Assembly: GCA_018054915.1 (NCBI GenBank)
Contig: JAGPIR010000077.1
Location: 1 to 6,313, forward strand
DNA: 6,313 nucleotides
From: Allobrachymonas sp.
GTDB taxonomy: Bacteria; Pseudomonadota; Gammaproteobacteria; Burkholderiales; Burkholderiaceae_C
Direction of reading: 5' to 3'
The position numbers and the translations under genes were made by a program. Position 1 is the stretch's first letter, and each line of letters starts with the position of its first letter. Below, in pieces: positions 1 to 6,010 of this stretch. Below the pieces are notes generated by a model. That model had not been told where the DNA came from. It saw only the letters and a program-made list of their open reading frames with translations, and did not search any database.

Positions 1-350
1 CACTGGAGCGCACGTCCGCGCTGCTGGCAGGACGAAACGGCACGCGCCTGACTGCTCAAGCCATCTGGAAGCAGCTGCGCATCCGTGCCCGTCAGGCAGG
101 GCTGCCTGTTCCGGTGCATCCGCACATGCTGCGCCATTCCTTTGCCAGTCATCTGCTGCAAAGCAGTGGCGACCTGCGTGCCGTGCAGGAGCTGCTGGGA
201 CACGCCAATATCAGCACCACGCAGATTTATACGCGGCTGGACTTTCAGCACCTGGCCAAGGTCTATGACGCCGCGCATCCGCGTGCGCGCCGCAAGGGTG
301 GAGGTGCAGACAAGAAACCGGCGCAGGACGGTGATCCGCAAGACGCTTGA
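1..350 (+). CDS. xerC: Tyrosine recombinase XerC, C-terminal part (5' end outside window)
   Basis: XerC works with XerD at the dif site to resolve chromosome dimers at cell division. The reading frame starts at base 3 and gives the last 115 residues, most of the second half of the catalytic domain. The visible catalytic residues are HMLR (H41 and R44 of the fragment), the second histidine in LLGHANISTTQIYT (H67) and the nucleophilic tyrosine nine residues later (Y76). The H-to-Y spacing matches E. coli XerC (H266, Y275). The segments SGDLRAVQELLGHA and LDFQHLAKVYDAAHPRA are typical of XerC rather than XerD or phage integrases, so this is the housekeeping enzyme and not a mobile-element integrase. 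The catalytic Arg-I and Lys lie upstream of the window. The gene ends in TGA, 62 bases before the stop of the convergent hemE. The tail after AHPRARRK is polar and low in complexity. Confidence 0.95.
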   Translation, partial: LERTSALLAGRNGTRLTAQAIWKQLRIRARQAGLPVPVHPHMLRHSFASHLLQSSGDLRAVQELLGHANISTTQIYTRLDFQHLAKVYDAAHPRARRKGGGADKKPAQDGDPQDA

Positions 351-412
351 GGCTCGACGAAGAGGCCGGTGGGGGCGAAACTGTTTGCGATTCTGTGCGA
401 GGAAACGGGGAC

Positions 413-1564
413 TCAGCCTAGCCGGGTGAAATTCTGTCCGTTTGCGTGGCGCAACCGCCGCGAATGGCGGTGCACGGCTTCGACCAGCGCGGCCACATGT
501 TCTGGCGGGGAATCCTGGCGGATGCCGTGGCCTAAGTTGAAGATGTGTTGGCAACTGGGCGCAGCCGTCTGATCGGGGGCGCCAAAAGCCCGCAACGTGC
601 GCAGCACCTCGGCATCGATGATTTCTGGCGAGGCAAACAACACGGCCGGATCGAGATTGCCTTGCAGCGATTGCGCAGCGTAGCCATCGCCACCATTAAG
701 CAGGGCGCGAGCCGTGGCCAGGTTCACCGTCCAGTCCACGCCAAGCACCTCACAGGCGAGGGTGCGCATGGCGGCCAGCCATTGACCCCCGCCCTTGGTG
801 AAGACGATGCGCGGCACGATGCCGCCGTCGCTGCCTGTGCGGCGCAACTGTTGCAGCACGCGCGCCGTGTAGGCCAGGCTGAAGGTCTGAAAAGCCCCAT
901 CTGCCAGCACGCCGCCCCAGCTGTCGAACACCATCACGGCCTGTGCGCCGGAATCAATCTGCGCATTCAGATAGGCGGCCACGCTGTCGGCATTGACGGC
1001 CAGAATGCGGTGCAGCAGGTCTGGTCGCGTGTAGAGCAGCGCCTTGATGGTGCGGAAATCAGCGCTCGATGCGCCCTCCACCATGTAGCACGCCAGCGTC
1101 CAGGGGCTGCCGGCAAAGCCGATCAGCGGCACCCGCTCGGCCAGTGCCTGGCGGATGCTGCGCACGGCGTCGAACACATAGCGCAGGCGATCCAGGTCGG
1201 GAACGGCCAGCCGTGCGACGTCGGACTCGGTGCGCACGGGGCGGGCGAACTGGGGGCCTTCGCCTTCTCTGAAGGATAGTCCCAGACCCATGGCATCGGG
1301 TACGGTGAGGATGTCGCTGAACAGAATGGCCGCATCCAGCGGATAACGCTCCAGCGGTTGCAGGGTGGCTTCGGTGGCCAGGTCTGGCGAGGTGGCCAGA
1401 GCCATGAAACTGCCTGCGCGGGCGCGCAGGGCGCGGTATTCGGGAAGATGACGACCGGCCTGGCGCATGAGCCAGACGGGTGTCTGGTCCACCGGCAGGC
1501 CCATGCAGGCCCGCAGGAAGCGGTCGTTGCGCAAGGGCGCGAAAGGCAAGGAGGTATTTTCCAT
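413..1564 (-). CDS. hemE: Uroporphyrinogen decarboxylase HemE
   Basis: HemE removes four carboxyl groups from uroporphyrinogen III to give coproporphyrinogen III in cytoplasmic haem synthesis. The product is 383 residues, against about 355 usual. Family landmarks in order: TPVWLMRQAGR (28-38, substrate-binding Arg), LDAAILFSDILTVPDAMGLGL (76-96, with Asp84), GFAGSPWTLACYMVEG (149-164, with Tyr160), VFDSWGGVLADG (212-223), FTKGGGQW (255-262), LQGNLDP (300-306) and FNLGHGI (342-348, with His346). The frame stays open 65 codons further upstream into murJ, but homology begins at about residue 8 of the ATG at 1564, so that start is chosen. No good Shine-Dalgarno precedes it. The C-terminus runs about a dozen residues past the usual end. 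Residue 39 is His where Tyr is normal (RQAGRYLPEY). The gene lies 70 bases after murJ on the same strand, so co-transcription is possible. Confidence 0.97.
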   Translation of the reverse strand: MENTSLPFAPLRNDRFLRACMGLPVDQTPVWLMRQAGRHLPEYRALRARAGSFMALATSPDLATEATLQPLERYPLDAAILFSDILTVPDAMGLGLSFREGEGPQFARPVRTESDVARLAVPDLDRLRYVFDAVRSIRQALAERVPLIGFAGSPWTLACYMVEGASSADFRTIKALLYTRPDLLHRILAVNADSVAAYLNAQIDSGAQAVMVFDSWGGVLADGAFQTFSLAYTARVLQQLRRTGSDGGIVPRIVFTKGGGQWLAAMRTLACEVLGVDWTVNLATARALLNGGDGYAAQSLQGNLDPAVLFASPEIIDAEVLRTLRAFGAPDQTAAPSCQHIFNLGHGIRQDSPPEHVAALVEAVHRHSRRLRHANGQNFTRLG

Positions 1565-1634
1565 TATCGGGAGGTTTTGCGGGTGCCGATGCAACAACGG
1601 CATGGGCCAGGAATGCGGGCGTGCCAAGTGTCCA

Positions 1635-3197
1635 TCAGCGTTTGAATTGCGCCAGGAGCTTGAACCCCCCGAGCCAGAGTGCGCCGAAATAGATGACGCC
1701 TGCCCCCAGGCACACCAGCGCGAATTGCACCAGACGCCGCATGCGGCTGGCCAGTTCAACCCATTGCAGGCTTTCGTCGGCCCACATCAGAAACGCCATG
1801 AGCAGCAGCGTGGCCCCCGTCAATTGCAAGGCAAACGGACCCCAGCCCTTGACGGGTTTGTAGATGCCGCGGCGCAGCAGCAGAAATAGCAAGGTGCCCG
1901 CATTGATGAGCGAGGCCAACCCGATCGATAGCGACAGGCCGCCGGCGGCCAGCAGCGGAACGAATGCCAGGTTCATGAGCTGGGTGGCGATGAGCACGCC
2001 AATGGCGATGTAGACCGGCGTCTTGATGTCCTGCCGCGCATAGTAGGCCGGTGCCAGGATCTTGATGGCGATCAGGCCGACCAGCCCCGTGCCATACCCC
2101 ATGAGGGCCTGGGTGGTCTGCTCCACGTCGTGCGCCTGGAAGGCGCCGTGCTGGTAGAGCACGCTGACGATGGGCCGCGAGAAAGTCAGCAGCGCCGCTG
2201 CGCACGGCACCGCCATCAGGGTGACCGAACGCAGTGCCCAGTCCAGCATCGACGAGTAACGCGCGTCGTCGCCTGCGGCCTGGGCGGCCGAGAGTTGCGG
2301 CATGAGCACCGAACCAAGGGCCACGCCCAGCAGCGACGTGGGGAATTCCATCAGCCGGTCGGCATAGCTTAGCCAGCTGACGCTGCCCGCGCCGAGATAC
2401 GAGGCGATTTGGGTGTTGATGAGCAGTGACACCTGCGCCACGCTCACCCCCAGAATGGCGGGCAGCATGAGCGTGCCGATGCGGCGCGTGTGCGGATCGG
2501 CCAGCGCGGCTTTGATCGCCTGCGCGGTCAGGCCGATGCGCGGCAGCAGGTGCATGCGCTGCAGGGCCACCAGTTGCGCCCCCAACTGCAATACGCCGCC
2601 GGCCATGACGCCTATGCACAGGGCGTAGATCGGCTGCACACCCATGCGGCCAAACAGCGGCGCGCCGAGCCAGGCGGCCAGAATCATGGTGATGTTGAGA
2701 AACACCGGCGAAACGGCCGGGACGGCAAAACGCTCCCACGTGTTGAGCACGCCGGCCGCCATGGCCGCCAGCGACATGAAGCCGATATAGGGAAAGATCC
2801 AGCGCGTCATGACCACCGCGGCGGCATACCCTTCGGGATAGCGCTGCAGGCCGCTGGCCATGAACCAGACCAGCAAGGGCGCGCCGACGACGCCCGCGAT
2901 GCACAGCACCACCAGCGCCCAGAACAGCACGGTAGCCACGTGGCTGAGCATGCTGCGCGTGGCGGCATCGCCTTCCCGCGCACGTGCGGCAGCCAGCACA
3001 GGAACGAAGGCCTGGCTGAATGCGCCTTCGGCAAACAGGCGCCGGAACAGGTTGGGAATGCGGAAGGCTACGTTGAAGGCGTCGGTGAAGATGCTGGCGC
3101 CAAAAATGGAAGCTACCAGCAACTCGCGCACCAGGCCGAGCACGCGCGACGCCAGGGTGAGCAGGGAAACAATGGATGCCGATCGGAACAGGCTCAC
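1635..3197 (-). CDS. murJ: Lipid II flippase MurJ (MviN)
   Basis: MurJ is an inner-membrane flippase of the MOP superfamily that moves the peptidoglycan precursor lipid II to the periplasmic face. The product is 520 residues (E. coli 511) and consists of many hydrophobic segments along its length, in keeping with the family's 14 membrane helices. Residues essential in E. coli MurJ are conserved at the same numbers: R18, R24, D39 and R52 (SRVLGLVRE, TDAFNVAFRIPNLFRRLFAEGAFSQAF). The R270 equivalent is R281 in SYADRLMEFP. Other hallmarks are LNTWERF, PAILGVSVAQVSLLINT and LAPAYYARQDIKTPV. The start is GTG at 3197, chosen because MSLFRSASIVSLLTLASR lines up with family N-termini. A weak AAGGGG ribosome site lies 5 bases upstream. 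It is transcribed divergently from the methyltransferase gene, and hemE follows on the same strand. Confidence 0.97.
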   Translation of the reverse strand: MSLFRSASIVSLLTLASRVLGLVRELLVASIFGASIFTDAFNVAFRIPNLFRRLFAEGAFSQAFVPVLAAARAREGDAATRSMLSHVATVLFWALVVLCIAGVVGAPLLVWFMASGLQRYPEGYAAAVVMTRWIFPYIGFMSLAAMAAGVLNTWERFAVPAVSPVFLNITMILAAWLGAPLFGRMGVQPIYALCIGVMAGGVLQLGAQLVALQRMHLLPRIGLTAQAIKAALADPHTRRIGTLMLPAILGVSVAQVSLLINTQIASYLGAGSVSWLSYADRLMEFPTSLLGVALGSVLMPQLSAAQAAGDDARYSSMLDWALRSVTLMAVPCAAALLTFSRPIVSVLYQHGAFQAHDVEQTTQALMGYGTGLVGLIAIKILAPAYYARQDIKTPVYIAIGVLIATQLMNLAFVPLLAAGGLSLSIGLASLINAGTLLFLLLRRGIYKPVKGWGPFALQLTGATLLLMAFLMWADESLQWVELASRMRRLVQFALVCLGAGVIYFGALWLGGFKLLAQFKR

Positions 3198-3232
3198 GCA
3201 GACCCCTTGCGGGAGTGAAAAAGAAGCTTTCT

Positions 3233-3263
3233 AGTGTAGCCTGAGCGGCCAGCGCTTTGTCAG
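3233..3263 (-). promoter_or_regulatory. Possible murJ promoter
   Basis: Read on the minus strand, CTGACA (3258-3263, five of six matches to TTGACA) is followed after 19 bases by TACACT (3233-3238, four of six matches to TATAAT). The predicted transcription start is near 3226, giving a leader of about 30 bases to the GTG start of murJ. The 19-base spacer is longer than the ideal 17, so this is a tentative call from position and similarity only. Confidence 0.3.
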
Positions 3264-3313
3264 AACATGAGGGGATGACCGGCCGTGGGATGTGGGTGCT
3301 GGCCGTTTGCCGC

Positions 3314-3319
3314 GACAAT
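3314..3319 (+). promoter_or_regulatory. Possible -10 element GACAAT just upstream of the methyltransferase ATG
   Basis: GACAAT matches four of six bases of the sigma-70 -10 consensus and ends six bases before the ATG at 3326, so transcription would begin at or next to the start codon (a leaderless or near-leaderless message). No convincing -35 box lies 16-18 bases upstream. No Shine-Dalgarno precedes this ATG, which fits a leaderless start but does not prove one. Confidence 0.2.
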
Positions 3320-3325
3320 GCGGAC

Positions 3326-4468
3326 ATGACGAATTGCACAAGTCCGAACCAGCAGCCAGAGCGTTCCGTTCAGGGACTGTTGGCGCGTATCCGGCAGACC
3401 GCGCAGGATGCCGGGGGTTGGTTGCCGTTTGACCATTTCATGCACTTGGCGCTGTATGCGCCAGGGTTGGGCTATTACGCCCGAGGGGATGCGCAATTGG
3501 GCCTGGGGCTTGCGCCGGGTGATGGCAGTGACTTCGTGACCGCTCCTGAGCTGAGTCCGCTGTTCGGGCAGACGCTGGCCGTGCAAGTGGCCGAGGCGTT
3601 GCGCCAGACCGGCACCGATCGCGTGTGGGAATTTGGCGCCGGCACCGGCGCGCTGGCCGAGCAGGTGTTGGACGCATTGGCCGCGCAGGGCGTGGCGCTG
3701 CGGCAATACGCCATCGTGGATGTTTCGGGCAGCCTGCGCCAGCGCCAGCAGCAGCGGCTGGCGCGCTTCGGTGACTGTGTGCAATGGCTGGATGCGCTGC
3801 CGGATGCGATGGAGGGCGTGGTGCTGGGCAACGAGGTGCTGGACGCCATGCCGGTGCAACTGCTGCACCGCCAGGACGGCGTTTGGTACGAGCGTGGCGT
3901 GGCCGTGTCCGAGCAGCCAGACGGCGGGAACGCCTTGGTCTGGCATGACCGGCCCACGGCGTTGCGCCCGCCCGTGGAAGTGGACGGTGACCATGACTAC
4001 CTGACCGAAATCCATCCACAGGCCGAAGCCTTTATCGCCACGCTGGGCGAGCGGTTGCGGCGTGGCGCAGCGTTTTTCATCGATTACGGCTTTGGCGAGC
4101 GAGAGTACTACCATCCGCAGCGCAGCGGTGGCACGCTCATGTGCCATCAGGCCCACCGCGCCGACGCCGACCCGCTGAACGCCGTGGGCGGCAAGGACAT
4201 CACCGCCCATGTCAACTTTACCGGTATTGCCGTGGCGGCGCAGCAGGCCGGGCTGGAGCTGCTGGGCTACACCACGCAGGGCTGGTTCCTGCTCAATTGC
4301 GGACTGGGAGCGTTGATGCAGCAAGCCAGCCTGCCGCAGCGCGTCATGGCGCAAAAACTGGTGCTGGAGCACGAAATGGGCGAACTGTTCAAGGTCATCG
4401 GCCTATGCGCGGGCCCGCCGTGGCCGGCGCTTGGCTTTGCCCAGGGCTGCCGGGTGCGGACGCTCTAG
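3326..4468 (+). CDS. SAM-dependent methyltransferase, MidA/NDUFAF7 (COG1565) family
   Basis: This class I methyltransferase is related to mitochondrial NDUFAF7/MidA, which methylates an arginine of a complex I subunit. The bacterial substrate is not settled, so a role in respiratory complex assembly is only an inference. From the ATG at 3326 the product is 380 residues. Landmarks are GWLPFDHFMHLALYAPGLGYY (31-51), DFVTAPELSPLFGQTLA (69-85, a family signature), the SAM-binding glycine loop VWEFGAGTGALAEQVL (100-115), VVLGNEVLDAMPVQLL (165-180), FFIDYGFGEREYYHPQR (250-266) and the QxITAHVxF-like block GGKDITAHVNFTGIA (288-302). There is no signal peptide, so it is cytoplasmic. The frame is open back to a TTG at 3257 with ATGs at 3275 and 3290, but those extensions do not resemble the family N-terminus and none has a well-spaced ribosome site. 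It is divergent from murJ and convergent with tgt, so probably monocistronic. Confidence 0.92.
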   Translation: MTNCTSPNQQPERSVQGLLARIRQTAQDAGGWLPFDHFMHLALYAPGLGYYARGDAQLGLGLAPGDGSDFVTAPELSPLFGQTLAVQVAEALRQTGTDRVWEFGAGTGALAEQVLDALAAQGVALRQYAIVDVSGSLRQRQQQRLARFGDCVQWLDALPDAMEGVVLGNEVLDAMPVQLLHRQDGVWYERGVAVSEQPDGGNALVWHDRPTALRPPVEVDGDHDYLTEIHPQAEAFIATLGERLRRGAAFFIDYGFGEREYYHPQRSGGTLMCHQAHRADADPLNAVGGKDITAHVNFTGIAVAAQQAGLELLGYTTQGWFLLNCGLGALMQQASLPQRVMAQKLVLEHEMGELFKVIGLCAGPPWPALGFAQGCRVRTL

Positions 4469-4474
4469 TCCGCA
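4455..4474. terminator. Hairpin at the convergent methyltransferase/tgt junction
   Basis: A perfect 7-base inverted repeat, TGCGGAC (4455-4461) and GTCCGCA (4468-4474) with a 6-base loop, spans the methyltransferase stop codon. One mismatch further out, GG/CC could add two more pairs. It sits where two converging transcripts meet (stops at 4468 and 4481) and could act in both directions. Neither strand has a U-run after it, so it is not a standard intrinsic terminator. It may only slow polymerase or protect RNA 3' ends. Confidence 0.35.
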
Positions 4475-4480
4475 GCCAAT

Positions 4481-5656
4481 TCAGACGCCGCGCGTGCGGT
4501 CGCGGCGGAACTGCTGCACGAATGCGTCGAAGCATTGCGCATCCATTGCATCGCGTACTTCCTGCATCAGGTTCAGGTAGTAATGCAGGTTGTGGATCGT
4601 GGTCAGCATCGGCCCGAGCATTTCGCCGCATTTGTCCAGATGGTGCAGATAGGCGCGCGAGAAGCCATCGCGGCCCCCTTGTGCATAGGGCACGCCGCTG
4701 CTTCCGGCGCAGGCGTGGCAGGTGCAGGTTTCATCCAGCGGGCGCGGGTCGGTCTTGTGTTTGGCGTTGCGGATCTTCAGGTCGCCAAAGCGGGTGAACA
4801 CATGTCCGTTGCGCGCGTTGCGTGTGGGCATGACGCAGTCGAACATGTCCACGCCGTGTTCCACGCCAAACACCAAGTCTTCGGGCGTGCCCACGCCCAT
4901 CAGGTAGCGTGGCTTGTGCGCGGGCAGACGGTGCGGCGTGTAGGCGGTGAGGCGTTGCATGTCTTCCTTGGGCTCGCCCACGCTGACCCCGCCCACGGCG
5001 TAGCCGGGGAAATCCATTTCCACCAGTTGTTCGAGCGATTCTTGCCGCAGGTATTCGAACATGCCGCCCTGCACGATGCCGAAGAGCGCATTGGGGTTTT
5101 GCAGGCGGGCAAATTCGATCTGGCAGCGTCGCGCCCAGCGCAGGCTCAGTTCCATGCTGGCGCGTGCCTCGCGTTCGGTGGTGATGTGGCCTTTGGTTTC
5201 GTAGGGCGTGCACTCGTCGAACTGCATCACGATGTCGGAGTTCAGCACGGTCTGGATTTGCATGCTGGTCTCGGGCGTGAGAAAGAGCCGGTCGCCGTTT
5301 ACCGGGCTGGCGAATTTCACGCCTTCCTCGCTGATTTTGCGCATCTCCCCGAGTGACCACACTTGAAAGCCACCGCTGTCGGTCAGGATCGGCTTGTGCC
5401 AGTTCTCGAATTGGTGCAGCCCGCCGAACTGCTGCAATACATCCAGCCCGGGGCGCATCCACAGGTGAAACGTATTGCCGAGGATGATTTGCGCGCCCAT
5501 CTCGTGCAGGCTGCGCGGCATCACGCCCTTGACGGTGCCATAGGTGCCCACGGGCATGAAGATGGGGGTTTGCACCACGCCGTGGTTCAGCGTCAGCCGC
5601 CCACGGCGGGCCAGGTGGTTGGCGCCGTGGGTAGAGAGTAGATCGAATTGCAACAT
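4481..5656 (-). CDS. tgt: Queuine tRNA-ribosyltransferase (tRNA-guanine transglycosylase)
   Basis: Tgt swaps guanine-34 of tRNAs with GUN anticodons (Asp, Asn, His, Tyr) for preQ1, the first tRNA-level step of queuosine formation. The 391-residue product is a complete bacterial Tgt. Landmarks are TPIFMPVGTYGTVKGV (30-45), LTDSGGFQVWSL (91-102, with general acid/base Asp93), IVMQFDECTPY (142-152), FGIVQGGMFEYLR (192-204), YAVGGVSVGEP (219-229), YLMGVGTPEDL (251-261) and MFDCVMPTRNARNGHVF (271-287, with nucleophile Asp273). The zinc ligands are C311, C313, C316 (CTCHAC) and H355 (TTIHNL). About 13 extra residues (317-329) lie between the cysteines and SRAYLHH compared with E. coli, which explains most of the length difference from 375. 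The start is ATG at 5656; the upstream stretch is pyrimidine-rich, with no Shine-Dalgarno. It is divergent from the efflux gene. Confidence 0.98.
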   Translation of the reverse strand: MLQFDLLSTHGANHLARRGRLTLNHGVVQTPIFMPVGTYGTVKGVMPRSLHEMGAQIILGNTFHLWMRPGLDVLQQFGGLHQFENWHKPILTDSGGFQVWSLGEMRKISEEGVKFASPVNGDRLFLTPETSMQIQTVLNSDIVMQFDECTPYETKGHITTEREARASMELSLRWARRCQIEFARLQNPNALFGIVQGGMFEYLRQESLEQLVEMDFPGYAVGGVSVGEPKEDMQRLTAYTPHRLPAHKPRYLMGVGTPEDLVFGVEHGVDMFDCVMPTRNARNGHVFTRFGDLKIRNAKHKTDPRPLDETCTCHACAGSSGVPYAQGGRDGFSRAYLHHLDKCGEMLGPMLTTIHNLHYYLNLMQEVRDAMDAQCFDAFVQQFRRDRTRGV

Positions 5657-5766
5657 GATGGGCAGAAAGGGAAGGGATGTACGTTGGATGGACTGGATTG
5701 TCGGTCAATTGTTGGGGCTGTGGGCGCAAAAGGGGCGACGGTTGCTATGACGTAGATGTAGAGGGG

Positions 5767-5787
5767 CGATTTCATTTAAATCAATCG
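5767..5787. promoter_or_regulatory. Operator-like AT-rich dyad upstream of the efflux gene
   Basis: CGATT (5767-5771) and AATCG (5783-5787) form a perfect inverted repeat around an 11-base AT-rich core; seven of ten positions are symmetric over the 21-base span. TTCGAA (5788-5793), a second small palindrome, follows at once. The position just upstream of the candidate -10 box, in front of an AcrA/MexA-type gene, is where a TetR-family repressor commonly binds. No regulator gene is present in this window, so the identity of any binder is unknown. Confidence 0.3.
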
Positions 5788-5802
5788 TTCGAATTAAATT
5801 TG

Positions 5803-5811
5803 TGGTGTAAT
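5803..5811 (+). promoter_or_regulatory. Candidate extended -10 promoter for the efflux gene
   Basis: TGGTGTAAT contains the extended -10 TG dinucleotide, one base, then TGTAAT, which matches TATAAT at five of six positions. It sits at the downstream end of the AT-rich tract. There is no good -35 at 16-18 bases, which extended -10 promoters tolerate. Transcription would start near 5818, leaving a leader of about 190 bases before the efflux start codon. Confidence 0.4.
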
Positions 5812-5910
5812 AGCGCCTCCTCCTTTGTCCTCGTCCTCCATCGCATGATGCGTTAAGGCGTTTTTTTGTTGCAGGTGCAGCTGTTCGTTGCATGGATGGC
5901 GGCGGTAGCG

Positions 5911-5925
5911 GCATATGTAATATGC
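5911..5925. repeat. Perfect inverted repeat GCATAT-GTA-ATATGC
   Basis: Two 6-base arms flank a 3-base centre. As DNA this is a compact palindromic site of the kind bound by a dimeric regulator; as RNA it is a short hairpin. Its inner octamer ATATGTAA (5913-5920) recurs in reverse orientation at 5982-5989, just before the efflux start codon. Confidence 0.5.
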
Positions 5926-5949
5926 GGGCAAACGGAAGGCGAATGATCG

Positions 5950-5980
5950 GGCGCGTGCGTGTGCAGGCAGCGCATGCGCC
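5950..5980 (+). promoter_or_regulatory. Strong GC hairpin in the efflux leader
   Basis: In RNA, GGCGCGUGCG (5950-5959) pairs with CGCAUGCGCC (5971-5980) over ten base pairs, one of them G-U, with an 11-base loop. A run of six T (5989-5994) begins eight bases after the stem, too far for a simple intrinsic terminator unless the flanking TTACATAT (5982-5989) is also paired. The hairpin ends about 30 bases before the efflux start codon, so it could affect transcription read-through or ribosome access. Its function is inferred only from structure and place. Confidence 0.4.
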
Positions 5981-6010
5981 GTTACATATTTTTTGCCGCG
6001 AAAGATGCAG

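Larger units (their letters stand above)
5657..6010. other. Divergent intergenic region between tgt and the efflux adaptor
   Basis: This gap of about 350 bases holds no gene I can support. The tgt-proximal part (5657-5760) has no strong promoter; on the minus strand TTGACC (5703-5708) is followed directly by GACAAT (5697-5702), which could be a -10 for tgt with a leader of roughly 35 bases. Bases 5768-5811 are clearly AT-rich against a GC-rich background and carry the best promoter and operator candidates for the efflux gene. Bases 5812-6010 would be its untranslated leader, with several inverted repeats and two T-runs (5861-5867 and 5989-5994). Confidence 0.7.

Noticed and set aside
1..350. 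Possible phage or integron integrase fragment at the left edge
   Set aside because: The C-terminal sequence is that of chromosomal XerC, with no adjoining mobile-element genes or repeats in view.
545..1279. 244-codon open frame on the plus strand opposite hemE
   Set aside because: It is antisense to a clear hemE and has a low-complexity Gly/Ala/His/Gln-rich composition typical of the complement of GC-rich coding sequence; no family is recognisable.
1565..1759. 65-codon N-terminal extension of the hemE frame into murJ
   Set aside because: The extension lies inside the murJ 3' end and translates to Trp/Ser/Cys-rich sequence unlike any HemE; homology starts near ATG 1564.
2490..3218. 242-codon open frame on the plus strand opposite murJ
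   Set aside because: Antisense shadow with Gln/His/Arg-rich composition and no recognisable domain.
1756..3339. 527-codon open frame on the minus strand across murJ
   Set aside because: It is in a different frame of the same strand as murJ and is Arg/His/Gly-rich, a frame shadow. MurJ itself is unmistakable.
3260..4372. 370-codon open frame on the minus strand opposite the methyltransferase
   Set aside because: Antisense shadow of a well-supported methyltransferase; Gln/His/Arg-rich with no family features.
4535..5356. 273-codon open frame on the plus strand opposite tgt
   Set aside because: Antisense shadow; Tgt on the other strand has all catalytic and zinc residues.
5812..5867. Terminator-like stem AGCGCC/GGCGTT followed by seven T's, with the small dyad CGCATGATGCG inside
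   Set aside because: The closing stem is only six pairs with a 39-base loop, and its left arm lies upstream of the likely transcript start near 5818, so it would not be in the RNA. The inner dyad is eight bases from the T-run.
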